DNA of 64,000 nt. Source: Roseomonas sp. Lineage in GTDB: Bacteria > Pseudomonadota > Alphaproteobacteria > Acetobacterales > Acetobacteraceae. Location of the stretch: the NCBI GenBank assembly GCA_020249435.1, contig JADCFQ010000005.1:62001-126000 (forward strand), written 5' to 3'. This document shows, piece after piece, positions 1 to 8,254 of this stretch (position 1 is its first letter; every line of letters starts with the position of its first letter). The notes below the pieces were generated by a model, which was given only the letters and a program-made list of their open reading frames with translations, was not told the DNA's origin and made no database searches. A program made the translations under genes and the position numbers.

Positions 1-101
1 AGCTGGGCCCCAAGGGCTGATCGCGCCAGCAAGGGTGTCGCCAGGCTGAGCAGACCCAGCGCCGCCAGCGTCAGGGCAAGCGTCAGCAACACGATTCGCA
101 A
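1..101 (-). CDS. N-terminus of an exported or membrane-anchored protein (cut by window edge)
   Basis: Only about 33 codons are inside the window. Read on the minus strand, a frame opens after a TAG and gives a basic start (LRIV) followed by a long Leu/Ala-rich hydrophobic stretch ending near LLARSALGAQ, as in a signal peptide or first membrane helix. No ATG lies in this frame. TTG at 101 or GTG at 92 are the possible starts, with an AAGGA element 15-20 bases upstream of the TTG. The product cannot be identified from this fragment. Confidence 0.4.
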   Translation of the reverse strand, partial: MRIVLLTLALTLAALGLLSLATPLLARSALGAQ

Positions 102-144
102 CCGCTGCGTTTCATCCTTGGAAGGCTAGGCCTGTAGCTACCAA

Positions 145-163
145 TCGGACAGCCCCCGTCCGA
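145..163. other. Short hairpin between two minus-strand genes
   Basis: TCGGAC (145-150) and GTCCGA (158-163) form a six-base-pair stem around a C-rich loop. It lies just after the stop of the ribbon-helix-helix gene. No U-tract follows on the minus strand, so it is at best a weak terminator or mRNA 3'-end protector. Confidence 0.3.
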
Positions 164-177
164 AATTTTCCTTCAAT

Positions 178-399
178 TCACATCCCGCGCGCATGGCCCA
201 GTGCGGCAAGGCGCAGCGCGCTTGCCAACGGTAAGCCTTGCGCCGCCCTTGCCTCATCAACACTCACCACCAGGGCGGCCAGGCTTTGGCCCTTCTGCTG
301 CGCCAGCGCTTCCAACTCCCCCCAGAAGGCGGGCTCCAGCGCGACCGAAGTCGCGTGCCCTGCCAGGCGAAAGGAACGCTTGATCAAATGACGCGACAT
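178..399 (-). CDS. Ribbon-helix-helix domain protein
   Basis: This 73-residue protein starts MSRHLIKRSFRL and contains the pattern of the short alphaproteobacterial ribbon-helix-helix family (PF13467-like): a basic beta strand with SVALEPAFW, then a helix with LAALVVSVDEAR. Such proteins are presumed DNA-binding regulators, but targets are generally unknown. The frame extends upstream to 465, but ATG at 399 has a good ribosome site (AGGAAAAG) and begins exactly where the domain begins, so I chose it. It stands alone with no obvious operon partner. Confidence 0.75.
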   Translation of the reverse strand: MSRHLIKRSFRLAGHATSVALEPAFWGELEALAQQKGQSLAALVVSVDEARAAQGLPLASALRLAALGHARGM

Positions 400-594
400 G
401 ACTTTTCCTAATCCATTGGCGCGATTTCGGATTTGGGGTGCCTTTGGGAACTCAGGCAGGAGCAAAAAATGAGACCCAAGACCGAAACCATGGAAGGCAT
501 AGGCATGGTCACGGGCAACAAGCAGCGCGGTGAAGCCTTAATTTGCATCAGCGAAGGATCCACCGTGCGTGCCGCAGGACTGATCGCGCGCGCT

Positions 595-744
595 TCAACC
601 GGGCCGCGAAGCGCCTGCCCTCGCGGCAGGCGCCTTCAATTCCTGCGCCAATATCCAAACCCGCCCGGCATCCATGCGGGTTTCCGGATCATTCAGCAGC
701 CGATCAAGCTCGGCCAATTTCCGGGCGATTTCGGTATCGGACAT
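595..744 (-). CDS. Small conserved-looking hypothetical protein
   Basis: A 49-residue, soluble, charged protein beginning MSDTEIARKLAELDRLL and containing NDPETRMDAGRVW. The helical, acidic/basic N-terminal part and non-random composition look like a real small protein rather than a shadow frame. ATG at 744 has GGTGGAG about ten bases upstream. An upstream TTG at 801 could extend it to 68 residues. No function can be assigned. It lies downstream of the HMG-CoA lyase gene on the same strand and could be co-transcribed. Confidence 0.55.
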   Translation of the reverse strand: MSDTEIARKLAELDRLLNDPETRMDAGRVWILAQELKAPAARAGASRPG

Positions 745-858
745 GCGCCAACTCCACCAAGCCTGAACAGGATCATCAGGCAGGGTGGTTATGGCGGGCA
801 AAAGCGTCCGAAAAATGGAAGGATTCGGGCCGCGCCGTGAAATGACGCGACCAAGTCC

Positions 859-1761
859 TCACGCCGCAAGCCGCGCCGCGCGCACGCCGCGCATCCGCCC
901 GCCGGGAATGGCGCCCTTGATCGCCGCGGCCATATCCGCTGCGGCCAGAAGGTTGTTCCAGGTAACCCCGGTTTCGACCCCCATGCGGCGGAACATCCAG
1001 ACCACGTCCTCGGTCGCCACATTGCCGGTGGCGCCAGGCGCGAAGGGGCAACCGCCAATGCCGCCCGCGGCGCTATCAATCACGCGGCAGCCGGCAGCAT
1101 AGGCCGCTGCCACATTCGCAACCCCCATGCCGTAAGTGTCATGGCCATGAAAGGCGAAGCGATGGCCCCAGGCGCCCTGCGCTTTCTCAAAAATCCGCCG
1201 CACCTGATCGGGGCTGGCATTGCCGGTGGTATCGGCCAGCGCGATTTCCATGCTGGGGTCCAGCGCCACAATGCGTTCCACCCAATCCAACGCTTCCGCA
1301 TCTTCCACCACGCCATCAAAGGGGCAATGGAAGACGCAGGACAGGTTGAAGCGGATCAGCGTGCCTTTCGGCGTATCCCGCACCAGGGATGCCAATTCAG
1401 CGAAGCTTTCTTCCCGCGTGCGGTTCAGATTGGCCTTGTTGTGCCCCGCCGTTGCCGACATGAAAAAGCCCAAGCGTTCCGCGCCGCCCGCCAAGGCCGC
1501 ATCAAAGCCGCGCCTATTGGGGACCAGGACAGTGCTCTCCAAACCCGGCAGGGTCTTGGCGAAGGCCAGCACCGCCGCCGTATCCGCCATTTGCGGAATA
1601 GCCTTGGGCGAGACAAAGGAACCGATTTCCATCCGCCTGAGGCCCGCATCATAAAGCGCCTGAATAAGGGCGATTTTCACCTCGGTCGGCACGAAATCGC
1701 CGGTGATGGATTGAATCCCGTCACGCGGGGAGACTTCGCTGATGGTCACCTTGCCGGTCAT
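859..1761 (-). CDS. Hydroxymethylglutaryl-CoA lyase family protein
   Basis: A 300-residue TIM-barrel lyase of the HMGL-like family. The N-terminal SPRDG motif (residues 11-15) supplies the Arg and metal-binding Asp, HGHDTYGMG near residue 205 supplies metal-binding histidines, and GGCPFAPGATGN carries the catalytic loop cysteine. The family cleaves 3-hydroxy-3-methylglutaryl-CoA to acetoacetate and acetyl-CoA. The length is typical. Its start overlaps the stop of the upstream CoA-transferase by four bases, so the two are translationally coupled. A related acyl-CoA substrate such as citramalyl-CoA cannot be excluded. Confidence 0.88.
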   Translation of the reverse strand: MTGKVTISEVSPRDGIQSITGDFVPTEVKIALIQALYDAGLRRMEIGSFVSPKAIPQMADTAAVLAFAKTLPGLESTVLVPNRRGFDAALAGGAERLGFFMSATAGHNKANLNRTREESFAELASLVRDTPKGTLIRFNLSCVFHCPFDGVVEDAEALDWVERIVALDPSMEIALADTTGNASPDQVRRIFEKAQGAWGHRFAFHGHDTYGMGVANVAAAYAAGCRVIDSAAGGIGGCPFAPGATGNVATEDVVWMFRRMGVETGVTWNNLLAAADMAAAIKGAIPGGRMRGVRAARLAA

Positions 1762-2966
1762 GCCTGCTTCTCCTTCAACTCATCCAGTAATTCACCGAAT
1801 ACATGCGCATTATGCGCCCCCGCCGCCGGGCCTGGCCAGCGCACGACATCCTGCGGCGCGACGCCATCAAAGCGGAAAGGTGCGGCCGGGTGCAGCACCT
1901 GGCCCAGCAAGGGGTCCGCCACTTCCATCACCCAGCCGCGTTCCCGGAAATGCGGGTCATTGGCGCAATCGGCCATGTCATATAGGCGGGAGCACGGCAC
2001 CTCGGCCGCTTCCAGAATGGCCTCGGCCTCCGCAGCGGGTTTGGTGCGGGTCCAGTCGGCGATGGCGGCGTCCAGTTCCGCAACATTTTCGCAGCGCAGC
2101 CCATTGGTGACAAAGCGGGGCGCATCGGCCAATTCAGGGCGCCCGATCGCCCCCATCAAACGGCGGAAAATCAAATCCGAATTGCCGGCAACGCAAAGCC
2201 ATTTGCCATCGGCGCAAGGGTAGGTGTTGGTGGGTGCGGCAGTCTTGATGGCCGCACCCTGCGGCTGCCTGACCCAGCCGAATAGCCCATATTCCGGCAG
2301 CATGCCTTCCATCAGTGAAAACACGCTGCTCACCAAATCCACATCCACCACGCGGCCCTTGGCATTGGGGTCGCCCTTCACTGCCCAGCAGGCGGACACC
2401 ACGGCAAGCGCGCAGTAAATCCCGGCCAGATCATCGCTGATCGAAACCCCGCAGCGCGGCGGCGGCAGGCCCTGTTCGCCGGGATGGCCCGTCAGGTGCC
2501 TTAGGCCCCCCATGGCTTCACCAATCGCGCCAAAGGCCGGCTTGTCCTTATAGGGACCATCCTGCCCATAGCCCGAAATCCGCCCGATCACGAGGCGCGG
2601 GTTTTCCCTGTGCAGCGCTTCCGGCCCAAGCCCAATGCGTTCCAGATAGCCCGCGCGGAAATTCTCGATCAGCCCATCGGCGCGGCGGAGCAGCGCGATC
2701 AGCTTCGCGCGATCATCAGGCTTTTTCAGGTCAAGCGTGACGCTGAGCTTATTCCTTCCATGCACGCTGAACCAAACGGCATTGCCATTGATATTGCTGC
2801 CCCAACCGCGCACCGGATCGCCGCCCGGGGGTTCCACCTTGATCACCTCAGCGCCCAGATCGGCGAGCAGGCGGGTCGCGAAAGGGGCCGCGATGTAATG
2901 GCCAAGCTCCACGAGCTTGAGACCGGCAAGGGGGAGGTTCGGGGCGGCGCTGGGCATGACCAGCAT
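1758..2966 (-). CDS. Class III (CaiB/BaiF) acyl-CoA transferase
   Basis: A 402-residue CoA-transferase. It has the family opening LAGLKLVELGHYIAAPF, the nucleotide/CoA region EVIKVEPPGGD, and the SDDLAGIY segment whose Asp179 matches the catalytic aspartate of formyl-CoA transferase. These enzymes move CoA between carboxylic acids through an aspartyl-CoA thioester. Coupling to an HMG-CoA lyase suggests it activates a dicarboxylic acid (3-hydroxy-3-methylglutarate, glutarate or a similar acid) for cleavage; that is inference. ATG at 2966 or at 2957 (fourth codon) are both possible starts. Confidence 0.88.
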   Translation of the reverse strand: MLVMPSAAPNLPLAGLKLVELGHYIAAPFATRLLADLGAEVIKVEPPGGDPVRGWGSNINGNAVWFSVHGRNKLSVTLDLKKPDDRAKLIALLRRADGLIENFRAGYLERIGLGPEALHRENPRLVIGRISGYGQDGPYKDKPAFGAIGEAMGGLRHLTGHPGEQGLPPPRCGVSISDDLAGIYCALAVVSACWAVKGDPNAKGRVVDVDLVSSVFSLMEGMLPEYGLFGWVRQPQGAAIKTAAPTNTYPCADGKWLCVAGNSDLIFRRLMGAIGRPELADAPRFVTNGLRCENVAELDAAIADWTRTKPAAEAEAILEAAEVPCSRLYDMADCANDPHFRERGWVMEVADPLLGQVLHPAAPFRFDGVAPQDVVRWPGPAAGAHNAHVFGELLDELKEKQA

Positions 2967-3022
2967 TTAGCGGAGAATGCAGGCGCGGGAAATCGGCGCG
3001 GGGGCGTGATAGGTGCAAGGTG

Positions 3023-3049
3023 CCTGGGCGGGTTTTAGGCCCGCCCAGG
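3023..3049 (-). terminator. Perfect 10-bp hairpin after the lipoprotein gene
   Basis: CCTGGGCGGG (3023-3032) pairs perfectly with CCCGCCCAGG (3040-3049) around a seven-base loop. It sits 15 bases beyond the stop of the minus-strand lipoprotein gene and before the CoA-transferase start. No U-run follows on either strand, so it may be a U-poor terminator or a boundary hairpin. Confidence 0.5.
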
Positions 3050-3063
3050 GTAGTCAATAAGCG

Positions 3064-4092
3064 TTAGAGCGAGCCAGCGGGGACGCTGATCCACGCCCAG
3101 TCGGGCTTAACGATCCAGCCATCCGAGGGTATCCAAGCACGATTCGGAACCGTCTCCATCACCATGTACTCCCTGGTAGTCGAGCGGCTTACCACATGCC
3201 CCGAGACGGTGGGTTGAAAATTGGTTTGGGTGGGCGTCCTGGAACCCTGATACAAAAGAGAACTCCGGCCATGACTGACGAGTGAAAAGCCTGGCAACTT
3301 GGTTCGAACCCGCGGCGAATTCGCGAAATCCATAGGCTGCTGGTCTAACACCGCCATGCGAAGCAAAGTCATAATTTCCGGCATCAGGGCGCGCGTAGCT
3401 TGACGCAACCGGGCATAATTATTGTCGCGCCAAAGACCTATGGCTATTTCGGACGAAGCCGCTTCGATAGGCTGCGAGAAGGCAACCAGATCGAATTGAT
3501 TGGATATGACAACGGGCGATTCGCGTGGCCTACGCTCAGCTTCAGGCTTCCATACCATTTGTTGAACCAGGACTTGCACTGTCACTGAACGTGCATCTTG
3601 TGTCAGCAGCGTTCCAAATTGCAGTTGGAGCGTTTCTTCGCCAGCGGCAGGCGCTAGCCCAGCCCGGCCTCTGGGTCTGCTCTCAACCCGCTGGATCGGC
3701 ATGCGCGTACCACGCGCGATTTCGGCCGTCAGCGCCGAGCGAAATTCTCTTTGCAGTTCCATACTAATCTCACTGGTGGAGCCCAACTGCTCTTCCAGGG
3801 TCTGTGCGCGACTTTGCCGCGCACCGGCACGAGCTGTTTCAAATCCTTGTGCTGCACCAACAACCAAGGCCCCTACAGCTACGCCAACAAGACCCCCGCC
3901 GCCGCCAGCCATAGCGCCACTGTTGAAACTTGGCGCTGGCTGTCCCGGGTCCATAATGATCTTCGGGTCTGTTTCAATAATCGAGACAACATGCGGTCGT
4001 GCAAGCTGCTCGGGGGAAATAAGCTCCGGCTTGTGACACGCTGCCGTCAATAAAAGCCCAAGGGCGGCGAAAACCAAACCAATGCGACGCAT
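3064..4092 (-). CDS. Putative outer-membrane or periplasmic lipoprotein of unknown function
   Basis: A 342-residue protein with a classic lipoprotein signal: MRRIGLVFAALGLLL followed by the lipobox LTAAC (Cys19). A Gly/Ala-rich segment (GAMAGGGGGLVGVAVGALVVG) near residues 58-80 could insert in a membrane. The remainder is soluble-looking with no motif I recognise. GGGGGAG lies at the right distance before ATG 4092. Base composition is visibly more AT-rich than neighbours, suggesting acquisition or weak codon selection. It may share a transcript with a small frame ending 12 bases upstream. Confidence 0.75.
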   Translation of the reverse strand: MRRIGLVFAALGLLLTAACHKPELISPEQLARPHVVSIIETDPKIIMDPGQPAPSFNSGAMAGGGGGLVGVAVGALVVGAAQGFETARAGARQSRAQTLEEQLGSTSEISMELQREFRSALTAEIARGTRMPIQRVESRPRGRAGLAPAAGEETLQLQFGTLLTQDARSVTVQVLVQQMVWKPEAERRPRESPVVISNQFDLVAFSQPIEAASSEIAIGLWRDNNYARLRQATRALMPEIMTLLRMAVLDQQPMDFANSPRVRTKLPGFSLVSHGRSSLLYQGSRTPTQTNFQPTVSGHVVSRSTTREYMVMETVPNRAWIPSDGWIVKPDWAWISVPAGSL

Positions 4093-4104
4093 AAATTCTC
4101 CCCC

Positions 4105-4317
4105 TCAACGGCGGCGCGTATAGTCACGCAGACCTCTCGCGCCCTTCTCTGCAACGACCCTATCCAAAGAATTTCGGCCCCGCAATCTTTCAACTGGTTT
4201 TTCCGGGGGCCGCGCTCCGGGCACATGTCGGAAATCGCCCCCATCGAAACCGAACAGCAATCTTTTGCTGCCATCATCCAGAAGTCGCCTGAATTGAAGC
4301 GATATAGTCTCTCCCAT
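4105..4317 (-). CDS. Possible small hypothetical protein upstream of the lipoprotein
   Basis: A 70-residue minus-strand frame (MGETISLQFRRLLDDG at the start, LRDYTRRR at the end) that stops 12 bases before the lipoprotein ATG, in operon-like spacing. It is basic and glycine-rich with no recognised domain. There is no clear ribosome site before ATG 4317, only an AAAGGC about 20 bases away. Another frame (4047-4277) overlaps it, so this is only a tentative gene. Confidence 0.3.
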   Translation of the reverse strand: MGETISLQFRRLLDDGSKRLLFGFDGGDFRHVPGARPPEKPVERLRGRNSLDRVVAEKGARGLRDYTRRR

Positions 4318-4320
4318 ATG

Positions 4321-4342
4321 GCGCCAAGACTGCCTTTGGCGC
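4321..4342. other. Hairpin in the lipoprotein-recQ intergenic region
   Basis: GCGCCAA and TTGGCGC form a seven-base-pair stem around GACTGCCT. It lies immediately 5' of the strong plus-strand terminator at 4356-4393, so the two could be parts of one structured transcript. On the minus strand it falls just upstream of the tentative small gene. Confidence 0.4.
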
Positions 4343-4355
4343 TTTGTCCGTTACT

Positions 4356-4393
4356 CTACCGTGGTTCGGCATGCCGGATCACGGTAGTTTTTT
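4356..4393 (+). terminator. Strong intrinsic terminator without an obvious upstream gene
   Basis: CTACCGTG (4356-4363) and CACGGTAG (4380-4387) form a perfect eight-pair outer stem. Inside it CGGCATGCCG can extend the pairing. Six Ts (4388-4393) follow directly, so it acts on plus-strand transcription. No plus-strand gene precedes it: recQ begins 136 bases downstream and the gene upstream points the other way. It therefore marks either the end of a small RNA or an attenuator in the recQ leader. Confidence 0.75.
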
Positions 4394-4528
4394 GCGCGTG
4401 CCTTGCGTCTCGCAGCGCTGCCCCGCACCCCCGGACAATTGACGCCACTGCCTGGGCGGGTGACCTAAAGGAAACCGCGAATCGGAGCCCTTAGTGACGC
4501 GTCGCCGCCCGCTGAATGCCGCGCCCGC

Positions 4529-6340
4529 ATGAATGCCATGCATGATGCCCCGCGCGAGACCTTGCGCCGCGTCTTCGGCTATGGCGCCTTTCGCGGCCGG
4601 CAGGAAGACGTTATTCGCCATGTGACAGCGGGTGGTTCCGGCCTGGTGCTGATGCCAACCGGCGGCGGCAAGAGCCTCTGTTTCCAAGTGCCCGCGCTGT
4701 GTCGCCCTGGGATTGGCGTTGTTGTCTCGCCCTTGATTGCACTGATGGAAGACCAGGTGGCGGCGCTCCGCCAGCAAGGTGTCGCGGCCGCCGCGCTGCA
4801 TTCCGACCTGCCAGGCGATGAAGCGCGCGCGGTCCTGCGCGATTTGCACAATGGGGCGCTGAAGCTGCTTTATATCTCCCCGGAACGCTTGACGCTTGAG
4901 ACGATGCAGGCACGGCTGGATGGCTTGGATATCGCGCTGTTTGCGGTGGATGAGGCGCATTGCGTCAGCCAATGGGGTCATCATTTCCGTCCGGAATATC
5001 GCGGCCTTGGCGTATTGGGCACGCGCTTTCCGCATGTGCCGCGCGTGGCACTGACCGCGACCGCTGATCCGCGCACGGTGGAAGATATCCGCCTGCAATT
5101 GGGCTTGCAGGAAGCGCCGGTGTTTCGCGCTTCCTTCGACCGGCCCAATATCCTGATTGAAGCCGCCCCGCGGGAGAATGAACGCGGCCAAATCCGCGCC
5201 CTGATCCGTGAAGCCGGCGGCACCGGCATTATCTATTGCGGCAGCCGCGCCAAGACCGAAAGCACCGCTGCCTGGCTGCGAGATGATGGGCTGGAAGCGA
5301 TTTCCTTTCATGCCGGCATGGAAGCCAGCGCCAAGCGAGAAGCGCATCGGCGCTTTTCACGCGGTGAGCAAATGGTGATGACCGCAACCATCGCCTTTGG
5401 CATGGGGATAGACCGGCCTGATTTGCGTTGGGTCGCGCATCTCGATCTGCCGCGCTCACCTGAAAGCTGGTATCAGGAAATTGGTCGCGCCGGGCGCGAT
5501 GGGCTGCCGGCGCGCGCCTTGTTGCTCTATGGCGCTGGCGATATTGCGCTGGCGCGCCATCGCATTGCCGAAAGCCCAGCGAATGAGGATCAAAAGCGCG
5601 TGGAGCGCGCGCGGCTTGAAGCCATGGTGGGCATTGCCGAAGCCGCGACCTGCCGACGCGCGCTATTGCTGCGTTGCTTTGGGGAAGAACCGGAACGCGA
5701 AGCCTGCGGGCATTGCGATATTTGCTTGAGGCCGCCAAGGCTTTTTGATGGCACCATCGCTGCGCAGAAAATGATTTCGGCTGTGCTTCGCACCGGTCAG
5801 CGCTTTGGCGTCATGCATGTGGTGGATGTGCTGCGCGGGCGGCTTACGGATAAGGTTGCGCAATTCGCGCATGACAAGCTGCCGACTTTCGGCGTGGGCA
5901 AGGATCTGCCCGATACCGCCTGGCGCGGCGTGGCGCGGCAATTGGTGGGCCGCGGCGCCCTGGATGTGGCCGTGGAAAACCACGGAGAGCTTGTGGCGAC
6001 CGAAGCCGCGCGCCCCATTCTGCGCGGTGAGGATGTGGTGATGCTGCGCGAGGATGTGCTGCAGGCCGGCAAGAAAACGCCGGCAGCACGCAAGGCGCCG
6101 GAAGCTTCAGGCATTGGTTCCGACGATCCGGTGTTTGAAGCGCTACGCGCCTGGCGCCGTGGCATAGCGCAAGCGCAATCCGTGCCGGCCTATGTGGTGG
6201 CGGATGATCGCACCCTGGCCGGCATCGCTGCACGACGCCCAGCCTCAACCGATGAATTGCTGGAAGTACCCGGCATGGGGCGTTCGCGCGTGGAACGCTA
6301 CGGCGCCGATATTCTGCGTATCATCGGCGAGGCGGGCTGA
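4529..6340 (+). CDS. recQ: ATP-dependent DNA helicase RecQ
   Basis: A 603-residue superfamily 2 helicase for recombination and fork repair. The first RecA lobe has motif 0 ([10 protein letters not shown], residues 16-25), Walker A TGGGKS (44-49) and DEAH (141-144). The second lobe has the [12 protein letters not shown] region and an IGRAGRDG motif VI. The RQC zinc site is C375-X17-C393-X2-C396-X2-C399, followed by a winged helix and a C-terminal HRDC domain (about 520-600). The length is normal. The annotated ATG lacks a good ribosome site; ATG at 4538 is an alternative. It converges on the Ldh2-type gene. Confidence 0.95.
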   Translation: MNAMHDAPRETLRRVFGYGAFRGRQEDVIRHVTAGGSGLVLMPTGGGKSLCFQVPALCRPGIGVVVSPLIALMEDQVAALRQQGVAAAALHSDLPGDEARAVLRDLHNGALKLLYISPERLTLETMQARLDGLDIALFAVDEAHCVSQWGHHFRPEYRGLGVLGTRFPHVPRVALTATADPRTVEDIRLQLGLQEAPVFRASFDRPNILIEAAPRENERGQIRALIREAGGTGIIYCGSRAKTESTAAWLRDDGLEAISFHAGMEASAKREAHRRFSRGEQMVMTATIAFGMGIDRPDLRWVAHLDLPRSPESWYQEIGRAGRDGLPARALLLYGAGDIALARHRIAESPANEDQKRVERARLEAMVGIAEAATCRRALLLRCFGEEPEREACGHCDICLRPPRLFDGTIAAQKMISAVLRTGQRFGVMHVVDVLRGRLTDKVAQFAHDKLPTFGVGKDLPDTAWRGVARQLVGRGALDVAVENHGELVATEAARPILRGEDVVMLREDVLQAGKKTPAARKAPEASGIGSDDPVFEALRAWRRGIAQAQSVPAYVVADDRTLAGIAARRPASTDELLEVPGMGRSRVERYGADILRIIGEAG

Positions 6341-6348
6341 TAGCCCGT

Positions 6349-7437
6349 TCAGATCGCGCTATTCACACCAAGCCGTTTCGCCGTTTGCAGAATATTCGCC
6401 CAGGTATCCGGTGGCAGCGGCACGCCATCGGCCAGCCGTTCCGCGCGGCGTGTCGCTTCCGGCTCACCGGGTAGCAGCACTGGCGCATCAGGATTGGCAG
6501 GGCGGGTTTCCGAAACCCAGGCTGCATAAGCCAGGCCCATGCGTTCAAACTCGGCCTGTGTGCCGAAATGCTTGGGCGAGATGAAAATCGAAAGCATGCC
6601 ATTGGCAATACGAGAGCGCTCAGAAACCGGGCCGCTGGTGCCGCCCGCGGTCAGGCAGCCCGCCAGCATTTCGCACATGAAGGCTAGCCCCGACCCCTTA
6701 TGCTCACCAAAAGCGCGAATGGCACCCGTGCCTTTCGAAACATCGCGCGGGCCGAGCGTGTCATAAGGGCCGTACAACGTATGCGGGTCGGTCGAAAGCC
6801 TGCCATCGGCTTCAATCAGCGCACCTTCTGGCAGCGCCTTGCCGCCCGATGATGCCACCAGCACCTTGCCCTCCGCCACCAGCGATGTCGCGAAATCCAG
6901 CAGAATGGGCCGGCCCGGCAAGGGCACACCAATGGACACCGGATTGGTCGAAAAGCGCCGCTCAACCCCGCCAAAGGGGGCGACAAGGATCGACCCGGCG
7001 ACATTGACGAAATGGATCGAAATCAAGCCCTGTTCCATCGCCTGTTCGGCATAAGCGCCAACGCGGCCGATATGTCCGGCATTGCGCAGCGCCGTGATGC
7101 AAACGCCATTTTCGATCGCGCGCTTGATGCCAAAATCAACTGCCTGAGGTGCCACGGTCTGGCCGAAACCCCATTTGCCATCAATCACGGCAAAGGCGCC
7201 GCCATCCGTCACCACATCGGCGGTCTGGCCCTTCAGCACATAGCCCGCTTCCAGCCATTCCACGTAACGCGGCACGCGCACTACGCCGTGGCTATCATGC
7301 CCGGCCAGATTGGCATCCACCAAATGGCGGCTGATGCGGCGCGATTCCGGGCCATCACAGCCGGCGGCCTGAAACACATTGGCAACCAGGCCATCCAGCG
7401 CTTCGGCATTGATCATCTCATAGGGGGTGGTGCCCAT
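6349..7437 (-). CDS. Malate/L-lactate dehydrogenase family (Ldh2-type) oxidoreductase
   Basis: A 362-residue NAD(P)-dependent dehydrogenase of the Ldh2/MDH2 family, which reduces 2-oxoacids or oxidises 2-hydroxyacids and is unrelated in fold to classical lactate dehydrogenase. The DSHGVVRVPRYVEWL motif near residue 53 contains the catalytic His, and GSGLAFMCEMLAGCLTAGG is the family's C-terminal signature. GCGGAG lies before ATG 7437. It is the last gene of the ABC import operon, so its substrate is probably the imported compound or its oxidation product. Confidence 0.88.
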   Translation of the reverse strand: MGTTPYEMINAEALDGLVANVFQAAGCDGPESRRISRHLVDANLAGHDSHGVVRVPRYVEWLEAGYVLKGQTADVVTDGGAFAVIDGKWGFGQTVAPQAVDFGIKRAIENGVCITALRNAGHIGRVGAYAEQAMEQGLISIHFVNVAGSILVAPFGGVERRFSTNPVSIGVPLPGRPILLDFATSLVAEGKVLVASSGGKALPEGALIEADGRLSTDPHTLYGPYDTLGPRDVSKGTGAIRAFGEHKGSGLAFMCEMLAGCLTAGGTSGPVSERSRIANGMLSIFISPKHFGTQAEFERMGLAYAAWVSETRPANPDAPVLLPGEPEATRRAERLADGVPLPPDTWANILQTAKRLGVNSAI

Positions 7438-7492
7438 CAGTCGAACTCCGCAAAAGGAAAACGCGCCAGGAGCATCGCCCGGCGCGGTGCGA

Positions 7493-8254
7493 TTACATGG
7501 CGGCGATCTTCTTCGCCTGCGGTGCCAGCAGCCGCATATAGGTCGGCGTCACCAGCATTTCGGTGATATTGGCGCGTGCCGGCATGGTCGCGACAAACAG
7601 CGCCATGGCCGCCAGATCTTCCGGTTGCAGCAGGCGTTCAATATCTTCCTGCGGCACGGGTTCAGGCCGGTTCTTCAAAATATCGGTTGCCACCTCGCCC
7701 GGGCAGATGCAGCAGGAACGGATATTATGGATACCGTTTTCCTGATTGATGCTTTGCGAAAGTGCGACAAACCCATGCTTCGCCGCCGTATAGCCAGGGC
7801 CTGACAGGAAGGAGATATTCTTCCCCGCCATGGAGGCGATCTGGATGATATGCCCGCCGCCGCGCTTCCTCATGCCCGGCAGCACCGCGACCGAGGTGAA
7901 AAACGGCGCGGTCAGATTGCCATCCACCAGGCTGCGAATGGCTTCCGGCGTCAATTGATGCAGATAGCGCTTGGGCAGATTGACCCCCGCATTGTTCACC
8001 AGAATATCTGGCCCGCCGATGGAAGCTTCCACCTTGGCGAGTGCGCTTGCCACTTGCTTTTCATCCGTCAGGTCAGCCGGCACAATCACGGCGGCGCTGC
8101 CGATCATCTTCGCGGTTTCTTCGAGCGGCGCGACGCGGCGGCCCGTGAGTGCAACCTTCGCCCCTTCGGCGGCGAATGAAATGGCAATCGCGCGGCCAAT
8201 GCCGCTGCCCGCACCGGTGACCCAGGCGGTTTTTCCTTCAAGGCGTTTCATCAC
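7493..8254 (-). CDS. Short-chain dehydrogenase/reductase
   Basis: A 253-residue classical [11 protein letters not shown] cofactor loop at residues 13-20, NNAG at about 87-90, catalytic Ser in the QIASMAG strand and YTAAK active site near 155-159, followed by [10 protein letters not shown]. It oxidises or reduces an alcohol/carbonyl pair with NAD(P). Its start overlaps the stop of the ABC ATPase gene by four bases, so it belongs to the transport operon and probably acts on the imported sugar or polyol. The exact substrate cannot be read from sequence. Confidence 0.9.
   Translation of the reverse strand: MMKRLEGKTAWVTGAGSGIGRAIAISFAAEGAKVALTGRRVAPLEETAKMIGSAAVIVPADLTDEKQVASALAKVEASIGGPDILVNNAGVNLPKRYLHQLTPEAIRSLVDGNLTAPFFTSVAVLPGMRKRGGGHIIQIASMAGKNISFLSGPGYTAAKHGFVALSQSINQENGIHNIRSCCICPGEVATDILKNRPEPVPQEDIERLLQPEDLAAMALFVATMPARANITEMLVTPTYMRLLAPQAKKIAAM

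Noticed and set aside
3296-3312. tRNA T-arm-like GGTTCGAACCC sequence
   Set aside because: It lies inside the lipoprotein coding sequence, and no acceptor, D-arm or anticodon arm can be folded around it.
4379-5347. Minus-strand frame of 322 codons
   Set aside because: It is antisense to recQ and has a shadow-like composition.
6332-6346. Bidirectional terminator between recQ and the Ldh2-type gene
   Set aside because: The GGGCT-GAT-AGCCC hairpin has a three-base loop and no U-run on either strand, so it is too weak to call.
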